Below are positions 26,750 to 35,294 of a DNA stretch of 64,000 nucleotides, piece after piece. Each line of letters opens with the position of its first letter. Position 1 is the stretch's first letter. The position numbers and the translations under genes are program-made. This DNA comes from Adhaeribacter pallidiroseus (lineage in GTDB: Bacteria > Bacteroidota > Bacteroidia > Cytophagales > Hymenobacteraceae): the NCBI RefSeq assembly GCF_003340495.1, contig NZ_QASA01000001.1, forward strand, positions 744,001 to 808,000. The letters are read 5' to 3'. The notes under the pieces are model-generated. The model ran no database searches. It had not been told where the DNA came from and saw only the letters and a program-made list of their open reading frames with translations.

Positions 26750-27604
26750 TTACTCGTTTTCTTTTTTGCCGTCGAAAGCATCTTTTACTTTTGCACCGGC
26801 TTTATCGGCTGTTTTTCCTACGGCTTTGGCTCCTTTTACAACGCCTTCTTTTACGTCTTTACCGGTTTCTTTAGCGGCATGACCTACTTTTTCGCCAGCG
26901 TGAGCCACATCCTGAGCGGTATTTTTGGCCGCGTTACCTACCTTACTGCCTACTTTCTCCCCAGTTTGCGCTACATCTTGCGCGGTGTTTTTAGCAGCCG
27001 TTCCTACTTTGCTGCCCACTTTATTGCCGGTTTCTTTGGCGTCTTCGGCGGTGTTTTTAGCAGCGGTACCCACACGACTAGCTACATTGTCTGCGGTTTC
27101 TTTCGCATCTTTGCCCGTTTCTTTCACTGCTTGACCTGCGTTTTCAGCGCCTTGTTCTACTTTATCGCCTACCTTGGCACCCGCCCGTTGTACATCGGCG
27201 GTAGTATTGTTTATCTTTTCGGCTACTTTGCCACCACTCAGGTTAGTACCCCAGTACGAATCGTATCTGTTCTTTAACTGATCAATTTCTTGTTGCCGGG
27301 TAGCATCGTAATCGTTGCGGTATTGATCCAATCGCGCTGTTTTTTCCTGATAAATAGTCCGTTGGTCGTGCCAACCAGTACTGGCGGTATCCATGGTAGC
27401 AATGGTGCTGGAGTCCAGGGTACTTACGTAGTTTTTGTAGTCCATGTAAGCCGTTTCTCCATCATTGGCAGCACTAGTTACCGTTTCAGAAGTAGTGGTT
27501 TCGGGGGCTGTATTTTTAGAATCCGATGAACAGCTTAGCTGGGTAGCAGCCAAACCAAAGGCTATTGCATAACCGATAACCGGCGTTTTTATTAAATTTT
27601 TCAT
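26750..27604 (-). CDS. LEA-like repeat lipoprotein
   Basis: A 284-residue protein with a lipoprotein-type leader (ATQLSC; Cys about residue 25) and a Ser/Thr-rich linker. The rest, from about residue 110 to 280, is a helical run of imperfect 11- to 22-residue repeats, such as AAKNTAQDVAQTGEKVGSKVG, rich in Ala, Gly, Lys and Asp. This composition matches LEA-type stress proteins, which are thought to protect membranes or proteins during drying. I start at ATG 27604; the longer frame to 27703 has a hydrophobic but unlikely leader. It converges on the glycosyltransferase. Confidence 0.8.
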   Translation of the reverse strand: MKNLIKTPVIGYAIAFGLAATQLSCSSDSKNTAPETTTSETVTSAANDGETAYMDYKNYVSTLDSSTIATMDTASTGWHDQRTIYQEKTARLDQYRNDYDATRQQEIDQLKNRYDSYWGTNLSGGKVAEKINNTTADVQRAGAKVGDKVEQGAENAGQAVKETGKDAKETADNVASRVGTAAKNTAEDAKETGNKVGSKVGTAAKNTAQDVAQTGEKVGSKVGNAAKNTAQDVAHAGEKVGHAAKETGKDVKEGVVKGAKAVGKTADKAGAKVKDAFDGKKENE

Positions 27605-27809
27605 AGTTTTGTTTTCTGATTTTTTCTGGAGTTTAAATTTATATTCCAGAAAATGTACAACTACTAAAACGTATTTAATACCAGATTGTTTCAGTTTCAG
27701 CATTTCAAGAGAGATTCAGGAATTAAGCGGGCTAGGAAAAATTATTATTTATAACTCGCTGAACAGGAATTTACTTATTTAAGAATAATAGCTGTTGTGC
27801 CTATTGTAT

Positions 27810-28946
27810 ATGGATCCCATTGGATTATCTGATACCGCAGAAAGTAGTAAACTCATGCAGCCAGCATTGGCAAAAGCCTTTAACCAGGTGCTTACCCAAG
27901 GTGATTTTATTAACGGGGCGGCTGTGTCTACTTTTGCCCAAGCCTTAGGTAAATACCTGCGGGTAGCGTCAGTAATTCCCTGCGGTAATGGGACGGATGC
28001 TTTGCAAATTGCTTTAATGGCTTTGAACCTGCCCTTTGGGAGTGAAGTGATTGTGCCGGCGTTTAATTACGTGGCAGCAATGGAGGCGGTAGCTTTGCTG
28101 GGCTTAGTTCCGGTGCTGGCCGATGTACTCCCGGATACTTTTAACCTGGATCCCACTTCGGTAATTGCTAAAATATCTGCTAAAACTCGCGCTATTATTG
28201 TTGTGCATTTATTTGGCCAATGCGCCGACCTTGCAGCTCTCTTGCAAATAAGCCGTTTGCATCAGTTATACTTAATAGAAGATAATGCCCAAAGTTTAGG
28301 AGCGCAATACAAGAGCCAAAATGGCTCTACTTTTTATGCAGGCACCGTGGGACATATCGGGACAACTTCGTTTTTTCCTACTAAAATGTTGGGAGCTTTA
28401 GGCGACGGTGGTGCCATTTTTACGAACGATTTAAAGATGGCTACTAGCATGCAACAAATTGCCCGGCACGGCCAACAGCAGAAATACCAGTATGAACAAA
28501 TTGGTGTAAATTCTCGCTTAGATACTTTACAGGCTGCTTTTCTTTCGGTAAAATTAAAATTTTTAAATAATAACATTGCTCAGCGACAGTTACGAGCCCA
28601 GGAATACGGTAATTTGCTGCACAGATTGCCTTTAGTGAAGATTCCCGGAAGAGCTGATTACAGTACGCACGTTTTTAACCAGTATGTGGTGCAGGTACCG
28701 GAGGTGCATCGCGATAAGCTGCGCCAATATTTACAACAGCACCAAATACCTACGGCGGTATATTACCCAACACCTTTGCATGTGCAACCCGCTTACCGGT
28801 ATTTAAATTATCATTCCGGTAATTTCCCGGTGGCCGAAACAGTTTGCCAAAAAGTAGTGGCTTTGCCCATGCATACCGCTCTTACTTTGGACCAGGTGCA
28901 GTACATTGCCCAGCATATTATTACATATTTTGAAACTCACTCGTAG
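27810..28946 (+). CDS. DegT/DnrJ/EryC1-family sugar aminotransferase
   Basis: PLP enzyme that puts an amino group on a nucleotide-linked keto sugar. The 378-residue protein carries NYVAAMEA near residue 87, EDNAQSLGA near 157 and the PLP lysine at K192 in SFFPTKMLGALGDGGA. The ATG at 27810 is used. It lies 108 bases before a Gfo/Idh dehydrogenase on the same strand; this pair occurs in routes to 3-amino sugars, so a 3-keto nucleotide sugar could be the substrate (inference). PseC at 37740 is a separate enzyme. Confidence 0.9.
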   Translation: MDPIGLSDTAESSKLMQPALAKAFNQVLTQGDFINGAAVSTFAQALGKYLRVASVIPCGNGTDALQIALMALNLPFGSEVIVPAFNYVAAMEAVALLGLVPVLADVLPDTFNLDPTSVIAKISAKTRAIIVVHLFGQCADLAALLQISRLHQLYLIEDNAQSLGAQYKSQNGSTFYAGTVGHIGTTSFFPTKMLGALGDGGAIFTNDLKMATSMQQIARHGQQQKYQYEQIGVNSRLDTLQAAFLSVKLKFLNNNIAQRQLRAQEYGNLLHRLPLVKIPGRADYSTHVFNQYVVQVPEVHRDKLRQYLQQHQIPTAVYYPTPLHVQPAYRYLNYHSGNFPVAETVCQKVVALPMHTALTLDQVQYIAQHIITYFETHS

Positions 28947-29054
28947 TTAAGCGTGCACAACCAACATGCAAGAGATTAGGATTGATCGGGATATTAGAAG
29001 AGGAGGGAAACTCAGCCCGCGGCTTGCCCTAAATTTAAAAATTTATAGCAAACC

Positions 29055-30047
29055 ATGCGTTTAGCCAGTATTTCATTTGCTGTTTTAGGATATGGGCACA
29101 TTGGGAAACAACATGTTGCCTGGATTCAGCAACACCCGGCAGCTACCTTAACCGCTATGGTGGAACCCGACACGCGGTTAGCAGCCGAAATAAAAAATCA
29201 CCTGAAAGTGCCTTGTTTTAATAGTCAGGAGGAACTGTTGGCAACCGGGCTTTCGGTGGAGGTGGTTTGCGTGTGTGCGCCTAATTATTTGCACGCGCCC
29301 TTAACCATACTTGCTTTGCAAAATAATTGCCACGTACTATGCGAAAAGCCTTTGGCGCTTACCACGCAGCAAGCTGAAGCTATGCAAAGAACGGCAGCGA
29401 AAATGGGTAAGTTTATTTTCTGCGTGGTGCAAAACCGGTATAGCCGACCGGCTCGTTGGATAAAAGATTTAGTCGATCAAAACTTGCTGGGGCAAATGTA
29501 TAAGGTGCAGGTTACCGGTTACTGGAACCGCGATGCACGGTATTACCAGGGTAGTTCCTGGCGGGGTAAAATAGCGACCGATGGCGGGCCGTTGTTCACG
29601 CAGTTTAGTCATTTTGTGGATACTTTGTACTGGTGGTTGGGCGAGATGGAGCCAGTGCAAGCGCAATTTTTTAATTTTAATCACACCTACACTACCGAAT
29701 TTGAAGATACCGGGGAGGTTTGGCTGAAATCCACAAACGGGGTACGATGCAGTCTGCATTACTCCACCGCCGCCTACGGGCAAAACCTGGATAGTTCGAT
29801 CATCATCCTGGCCGAAAAAGGAAGCATTAAAATGAGTGGTCAGTACCTGGAGCAAGTAACAGCCTGCAATCCGATAAACTTGCAATTATTTCTCCCGAAA
29901 CCAGCGGAATGTGATTCTTCCAACAACCACCAACTGGTACTGGAGAATGTTATTCAAACCTTGCGCGGAAATTCCGAACCCACTGCCACCGCTGAAGATG
30001 GTTTAGCGGTCGTTAAAATTATTGAAAACATCTATAAGCTGCGGTAA
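29055..30047 (+). CDS. Gfo/Idh/MocA-family sugar dehydrogenase
   Basis: A 330-residue NAD(P)-binding oxidoreductase. The Rossmann loop is VLGYGHIGKQH near residue 10, and the CEKPLALT segment (EKP motif) sits near 97. The rest is the family's mixed sheet domain. It probably oxidises a nucleotide sugar at C3, in tandem with the aminotransferase upstream, as in WbpB/WbpE-like routes; substrate is inference. The minus-strand flippase gene converges 23 bases away. Confidence 0.9.
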   Translation: MRLASISFAVLGYGHIGKQHVAWIQQHPAATLTAMVEPDTRLAAEIKNHLKVPCFNSQEELLATGLSVEVVCVCAPNYLHAPLTILALQNNCHVLCEKPLALTTQQAEAMQRTAAKMGKFIFCVVQNRYSRPARWIKDLVDQNLLGQMYKVQVTGYWNRDARYYQGSSWRGKIATDGGPLFTQFSHFVDTLYWWLGEMEPVQAQFFNFNHTYTTEFEDTGEVWLKSTNGVRCSLHYSTAAYGQNLDSSIIILAEKGSIKMSGQYLEQVTACNPINLQLFLPKPAECDSSNNHQLVLENVIQTLRGNSEPTATAEDGLAVVKIIENIYKLR

Positions 30048-30070
30048 ATACCAATAAACCTGCTTGTATT

Positions 30071-31552
30071 TTAAAAATTTAGACGTTTTCGGATTTGGGT
30101 TACTACTTTATCGGTCATTTCGGGCGCCAGGTTCAAATTTAATACGCCTACGCCATAAATTACGGTAATTAAAACCGAACGAATGGCAATATCCACCAAC
30201 GTGTGGTACATAAACGGTAGTTGCCAGCCCACCACGTAAGCCAGTAATGCCAGCATAATAATTTGCAAGGAAGTTTTATCAAAAGGCTGCATTTTATAAA
30301 AATAATACACACAAGCCAACCGCATGGTATTAATTACCCCGTATACCACAAAGAAGACAAATCCAGCTCCATTAATGCCGTAGTTTTTAATAAAGTATGG
30401 ATTGGCAATCACGGTTAAGGAAGCTAATAAAATATTAAAAATTAAATCGTACCGGTAACGCGGCGAGGTTAACAAAATGTAGCCGTTAATGCCCGAGGCT
30501 AAATCAAAAAGCCGGGCGGCGCACACAAAAAAGATAACGTATTTACCGGAGCTATAGGCTTTTGGCAAAAGCGCTAATAAGTTATGCACGTTGGCCCAAA
30601 TGCCGATAAAAAGCAAACAACCCACTACCAGGTTAATTCGGGTAACCTGTTGGTAAAGTACTTGCATGGTTTTTAAATCATTGTTCTTCCAGTAATCGGC
30701 AATTTTAGGCGAGGCGATTTTGTAGATAGAACTGCCGGCAATTAAAATAATGCTGGCTACATACGTAGCGGTGGTGTAAATACCCGCGTCGCCAAGCCCA
30801 TTATAATGCGTGATCATAATTGAATCTATGACGGTGATGATCGTACTCGAAATATTACCTAAAAAAGCGTATAAGCCATACTGAAACATGGGTCGGATCG
30901 GCTGTTTGCTTAAGGCGGATAATTTAGGCGAAAGGTGAAACTGCTTTAACCAGATAATGTAAACCAACAATACCAGGGTAATGCCGGCGTTTACCCCGAT
31001 AAATAAAAGCAAAAAGACTTCGAAGTTTATAAAATCGTAAGCATAAAGCAGTACGCACAAACTTACGCCTACGCGCAGCAAAAAATCCTTGGTTAAAGAA
31101 GGAATAACGGTTTTGTAAAGCGAGGTTAAGTAGCTGTTGAATAAAGTAAAAAATAAGGTAAAAAAACTGAGCGGACCAATGTAATAAGAATACTGCCGTA
31201 ACAGGGGAGCTTCTTTAGCGTAGTAACCTATTATTTGCGGCTGAAAGAGGTAATATAATCCAATTACAATACTAAAACCCAGTAAGGGTACGCCCAGCAA
31301 AAAAGCGAGAAAGTTGTGGTGCCGCCGAACTTTATCCCGGAAAAAAGGAAAGAATTTAATGCCCGCACTTCCAAAACCTAAAGCCGAGAGCTGGGCCAAC
31401 ACAATAGCTATTGCTGGTAAAACCCGGGTTAAACCTACTTGCTCCACACTTAAAAAGCGCGGAAAAAGCACCATTAAGTTTACATAGCCAATGAACACGC
31501 CGGCATAAGAAATAATGCTATTCTGAATACCTTGCCGTTTAATAATGCCCAT
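30071..31552 (-). CDS. Wzx-like oligosaccharide flippase
   Basis: A 493-residue multipass membrane protein of the polysaccharide-biosynthesis (Wzx/MATE-like) superfamily, with about 12-14 hydrophobic segments evenly spaced. It most likely flips the lipid-linked glycan unit to the periplasm. It is the last of a minus-strand series beginning with pseB, 44 bases after the deacetylase gene. Confidence 0.88.
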   Translation of the reverse strand: MGIIKRQGIQNSIISYAGVFIGYVNLMVLFPRFLSVEQVGLTRVLPAIAIVLAQLSALGFGSAGIKFFPFFRDKVRRHHNFLAFLLGVPLLGFSIVIGLYYLFQPQIIGYYAKEAPLLRQYSYYIGPLSFFTLFFTLFNSYLTSLYKTVIPSLTKDFLLRVGVSLCVLLYAYDFINFEVFLLLFIGVNAGITLVLLVYIIWLKQFHLSPKLSALSKQPIRPMFQYGLYAFLGNISSTIITVIDSIMITHYNGLGDAGIYTTATYVASIILIAGSSIYKIASPKIADYWKNNDLKTMQVLYQQVTRINLVVGCLLFIGIWANVHNLLALLPKAYSSGKYVIFFVCAARLFDLASGINGYILLTSPRYRYDLIFNILLASLTVIANPYFIKNYGINGAGFVFFVVYGVINTMRLACVYYFYKMQPFDKTSLQIIMLALLAYVVGWQLPFMYHTLVDIAIRSVLITVIYGVGVLNLNLAPEMTDKVVTQIRKRLNF

Positions 31553-31596
31553 GCGGTGTAATTTTTAAAAAGTGTGCCAATAACGGAAATTAATTT

Positions 31597-32931
31597 TTAT
31601 TCCGGATAATGCTGCTGGAGCAAATCAAACACCTGCCCGGCGGTTTTAAAGCTGGTATTGCGGTTTACCAGGTATTGCATGATCTGGTGAAAAGCAGCCG
31701 GGCCATTATGAACATTGTTTTTTGAAAAATTTTCGTTGTGCCACAGCCAGGTAAAGCAACCGCCAAACTTTTCTATTTCGGTGAGCATCGGCGTAATTGC
31801 CGGTAAGATTTCCTCGGCGGTAAGTTGCAAATAACGCGGGTGATGCAAGGTGGCATCCATTACTTGCAACGGAATTTCTAAAAATGGATGTGCCCGGCTT
31901 GTTTCAAAATTAAATAAATAGAACGGAAAGCAAGTGCCGTGGCGAAAACCAAAATGCTCGGAAAAACCCAACGTGCTGTCATACGCAATACCGGCTTGCT
32001 TCAATAAAGCCGGGGTTTGTTGCGGCTCAAAACGTAAATAATGAAAGCGGTTGCCGCGTACCGGAGCTTTTATTTTTTGTTTTTCTTCCGTGAGCTTATT
32101 GGGTTCTAGCGCCGTTACATGACTTCCGTGTACGCCAATTTCAAAGTTGTTTTGCTGCAACAAAGTAAGCCAACTTTGGTAAAAGGGTTGCGTGATAGCG
32201 TAATCGGCGTTGGCGATGCCCTGGTATTTATGAGCGTTCGGTAAAAAGAAAAAAGTAGATTTCGCCCCGTAATGCTGCACGGTTCGCATTACTGCGGGTA
32301 CGTTAAACCAATTGTCTTGGTCAGTGATTTTCTGCCATCCTAATTTTAAAAAATTTAAAAATTTACCCTGTTTTAAAGCTTGCCAACCTTCTACGCGCCA
32401 GGCCGTTTGGCAATTGTCCACGTCGTGGGTGAGGCAGGTGGTAAAGGGCGCACTTCCGGCCAATGACGATTGCAAGGTAACTCCGTATACTTGCTCAATA
32501 GCGGTTTTTAAAATGTCGAAGTAATAGTTTACGACTGGTAAAGTAATAAACCCGTACTTTTTTTGCAGGCTTTCCGGGTACGGAAACCGGCCGTATTGGT
32601 CCCGAACCGGCGAGTAATATTCCTGCCAGCCACTTAAAAAGTAAAAAGCATTCGCGATAATATCCACTTGAATCAGGGCTTTTCCGTCCGCGAAGGTAAT
32701 TAATTCATCTACTTGTTTTTCTTCAAACCAAAACGGTATTAGCTGGTTTTGCCAGGTATAATAAACCGGTGGTTTAGGAGGCAAGGCACCTGTTTTTTTA
32801 AAAAAAGTAATGTCGCCAGGCTTAATCTGAATACGACTAAAATTATTTATTCCATAACTAATAGCAAAAACCTGTTGGGGTTGATATATCAAATTAAACT
32901 GATCGAGTACGTACCGGAATATTGCTTCCAT
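31597..32931 (-). CDS. NodB-like polysaccharide deacetylase
   Basis: A 444-residue protein with a C-terminal NodB-like deacetylase domain. The metal-site pattern starts at TCLTHDVDN near residue 168 (His-Asp-Val-Asp), and FEIGVHGSH lies near 262. The N-terminal ~160 residues match the accessory domain found in such Bacteroidota proteins. No signal peptide is evident. It probably removes acetyl groups from the glycan or a lipid-linked intermediate. It starts 2 bases after the upstream transferase stop, so they are coupled. Confidence 0.85.
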   Translation of the reverse strand: MEAIFRYVLDQFNLIYQPQQVFAISYGINNFSRIQIKPGDITFFKKTGALPPKPPVYYTWQNQLIPFWFEEKQVDELITFADGKALIQVDIIANAFYFLSGWQEYYSPVRDQYGRFPYPESLQKKYGFITLPVVNYYFDILKTAIEQVYGVTLQSSLAGSAPFTTCLTHDVDNCQTAWRVEGWQALKQGKFLNFLKLGWQKITDQDNWFNVPAVMRTVQHYGAKSTFFFLPNAHKYQGIANADYAITQPFYQSWLTLLQQNNFEIGVHGSHVTALEPNKLTEEKQKIKAPVRGNRFHYLRFEPQQTPALLKQAGIAYDSTLGFSEHFGFRHGTCFPFYLFNFETSRAHPFLEIPLQVMDATLHHPRYLQLTAEEILPAITPMLTEIEKFGGCFTWLWHNENFSKNNVHNGPAAFHQIMQYLVNRNTSFKTAGQVFDLLQQHYPE

Positions 32932-32933
32932 CC

Positions 32934-34229
32934 TTATTTGGGGGAAGTTTTATGCAAGAATGATCGGATGCTCCGGAGGGCTAGCTCATGGCTGCGGCCT
33001 TCGTATTCGGTACCCATTACGGCGTTGTAATAACGCGCCCGTTCCGAAACGTTTGGCTTTTGTTGTTCATGCTTCTTCAAAATAGAAATGAGTTGGTCTA
33101 AGTCCGCGGCTTTTTCTACCAAACCGTGTTGCACGTAACCGTAGTAGTCCGAAATAAAATGGCTTTTTTCCAGGCGAAAGTAAATACTGAAAACATTCAG
33201 CATTACGGCTTCCAGGTGAATCGATGAATCTGCCGCGATGAGCGCATCTTGCTTAATTAAAAACGCAAAAGCCGGTTCACGCCGAGCGTCCGAAAAGATA
33301 ATAGCGGCATTTATTTTAAAAATAAATTTAAAATCACGGGTATCGCCGGGGTGGGGGCGGAAGGAAATAACCTTGCCGGGGAATTCCTGCGTTAAGCAAG
33401 TTAATAATTGTGCAATAGCGTCTAGTTCATCTATAATGTTGGCACAAACGCCGATGTTGTTTATTACGGTCTGTTGATTCTTCTTTTTTAAAAAAAGATC
33501 GGCCTTGGGCATGCCGATTAATTGGACTTCGCCGGTAATCGGTCCGCAGGCGCGGTATTTATCTAAACTATCCTGGCCTTCGAGTAAACTCAAATCAAAA
33601 GTTAGCGGCGGAAAACTGGTGCTTACGCTGGCGTGTTGAATGTAAATGGTGGGTATACCAGCAACCTTGGCCGCGAGTAACAAAGCCCGCGCATCAGTAT
33701 TATGATCGTTGGCAAAAATAATGGCCTGGGGGCGGTACTTCTTCAGGTAGCGCACCGATAACTCGTAATAACCGGTAGCCACGAAGATTAAATCGAAAAA
33801 ACGAAGAGCCCGCTTGCCTTTTAACTGGTATAATCCCCGGAGCAATGGCCAAAATTTAAAATAATATAAGATTTTCCGACGCGTTGATAAACGGTTTACT
33901 TGGGTATTATACATGCCGATTTCCTTGTTCTGGCCCGCGACAAATACCGCTTCCGGCAAATAGCTTTGTACGAATTGCAGCGACTCGTAGTTGTTTTTAC
34001 TAACCACGTACAACCAGATTTTACCCGTAATATTTTCTTTGTTTTTTACAGGTAAAAACAAAGGTAAAACTAAACGCCCGGCGGTATAGCCCATTACCCG
34101 AAACAAGCGGGCAAAGACGTTAACCGGACTAATGGCATTAATCGCGTGCGCGGGTAACAAAGCAAAAGTATCGGTAAACCGTAAATGTAAAATATCGGCA
34201 TAAACCGAAATTAACTTGTTGTAACGCAT
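32934..34229 (-). CDS. GT-B-type transferase next to pseI, candidate nonulosonate transferase
   Basis: A 431-residue protein with the GT-B layout seen in CDP-glycerol and capsule transferases: PTIYIQHASVSTSFPPLTFD about 190-212, RPHPGD near 290 and ADSSIHLEAVML near 332. It starts at ATG 34229, which shares one base with the pseI stop (TGATG), a coupled junction. Its position makes it the best local candidate to transfer pseudaminic acid; activity is not shown by sequence. Confidence 0.75.
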   Translation of the reverse strand: MRYNKLISVYADILHLRFTDTFALLPAHAINAISPVNVFARLFRVMGYTAGRLVLPLFLPVKNKENITGKIWLYVVSKNNYESLQFVQSYLPEAVFVAGQNKEIGMYNTQVNRLSTRRKILYYFKFWPLLRGLYQLKGKRALRFFDLIFVATGYYELSVRYLKKYRPQAIIFANDHNTDARALLLAAKVAGIPTIYIQHASVSTSFPPLTFDLSLLEGQDSLDKYRACGPITGEVQLIGMPKADLFLKKKNQQTVINNIGVCANIIDELDAIAQLLTCLTQEFPGKVISFRPHPGDTRDFKFIFKINAAIIFSDARREPAFAFLIKQDALIAADSSIHLEAVMLNVFSIYFRLEKSHFISDYYGYVQHGLVEKAADLDQLISILKKHEQQKPNVSERARYYNAVMGTEYEGRSHELALRSIRSFLHKTSPK

Positions 34230-35269
34230 CAAAGCAATTCCCAGGTTAAGGGCGTGCCCGCTTTGATGGCGGTTTTAACGGTTTTTCCGATAACCTGATC
34301 CAGGTACTTCGGTTCCAGGCCATTGTTCGGACGGATAACCCGGAGATTTTGTTTGGTGAAAGTATCGCCGGCTTGCAGGTCTTGCGCTACGTAAATAGAA
34401 CGTTTAAACAAACGGCTTTTATTTTCGGCTTTTTGCACCCCGTACTGGATATTGCCCAAAGCTAAAAAGGCCCGTTCCGATTCTTCTACCAATAATTTTA
34501 ATTCCTGGGGTTCCAACGAAAACGCGGAATCTACGCCGCCATCGGCCCGGCGCAAAGTAAAGTGTTTTTCGATAACGCTGGCGCCTAAAGCCACGGCCGC
34601 CACCGAAGCGCCTACGCCCATGGTATGATCTGATAAACCTACGGGCACATCAAATAACTGGGCTAAATGCGGAATGGTGCGTAAATTGGTATTTTCGGGA
34701 GTAGCCGGGTAGGTGCTGGTGCATTTCAGTAAAATAATATCCTGGCAGCCGTGCGTTCGCAGCGTTCTAACGGCTTCATCTACTTCGGCCACGGTAGCCA
34801 CGCCCGTGGATACAATAACCGGTTTGCCGGTAGCGGCTACTTTTTTCAGCAAGGGCAAATCGGTGTTTTCAAAAGAAGCTATTTTATAAGCGGGTACGTG
34901 TAATTTTTCCAGAAAGTCAACGGCCGTTTCGTCGAAGGGCGAGCTAAAAGCCAACAGGCCTTTTTCGCGGGCCCGGTCGAATATAGCCGGGTGCCATTCC
35001 CAGGGCGTATAGGCCTCTTGATATAAATCATATAGTTCCCGGTTTTTCCAGAGCGAATCTGGGTCCTGGATAGTAAGCGCGCCCACCATGGTCATGGTAT
35101 CGGGCGTGTAGGTTTGCAGTTTAATGGCGTGCGCCCCGGCTTCCGCAGCGGCGTCCACAATCGCTAAAGCCCGCTCCAGCGACTGGTTGTGGTTCCCCGA
35201 CATTTCGGCAATGATAAAAGGTTTATGCCCGGGACCCACCGGAATAGCGCCTATGTGTATGGTTTTCAT
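34229..35269 (-). CDS. pseI: Pseudaminic acid synthase PseI
   Basis: Condenses the altrose derivative with phosphoenolpyruvate to give pseudaminic acid. The 346-residue protein has the NeuB-type TIM barrel (FIIAEMSGNHNQSLERAL about 18-35, LLKCTSTYPA near 180, GLSDHTMG near 208) and a C-terminal SAF antifreeze-like domain from about 285. The GNHNQ wording fits PseI better than sialic acid synthase. It follows the pseG-pseH gene by 25 bases. Confidence 0.93.
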   Translation of the reverse strand: MKTIHIGAIPVGPGHKPFIIAEMSGNHNQSLERALAIVDAAAEAGAHAIKLQTYTPDTMTMVGALTIQDPDSLWKNRELYDLYQEAYTPWEWHPAIFDRAREKGLLAFSSPFDETAVDFLEKLHVPAYKIASFENTDLPLLKKVAATGKPVIVSTGVATVAEVDEAVRTLRTHGCQDIILLKCTSTYPATPENTNLRTIPHLAQLFDVPVGLSDHTMGVGASVAAVALGASVIEKHFTLRRADGGVDSAFSLEPQELKLLVEESERAFLALGNIQYGVQKAENKSRLFKRSIYVAQDLQAGDTFTKQNLRVIRPNNGLEPKYLDQVIGKTVKTAIKAGTPLTWELL

Positions 35270-35294
35270 GTAATCTTTTTAAAATCGCTAAAGA

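Noticed and set aside
26732-27277. Plus-strand 181-residue frame opposite the LEA-like gene
   Set aside because: It is the antisense of a repetitive gene; Phe/Gly-rich pseudo-repeats mirror the LEA codons.
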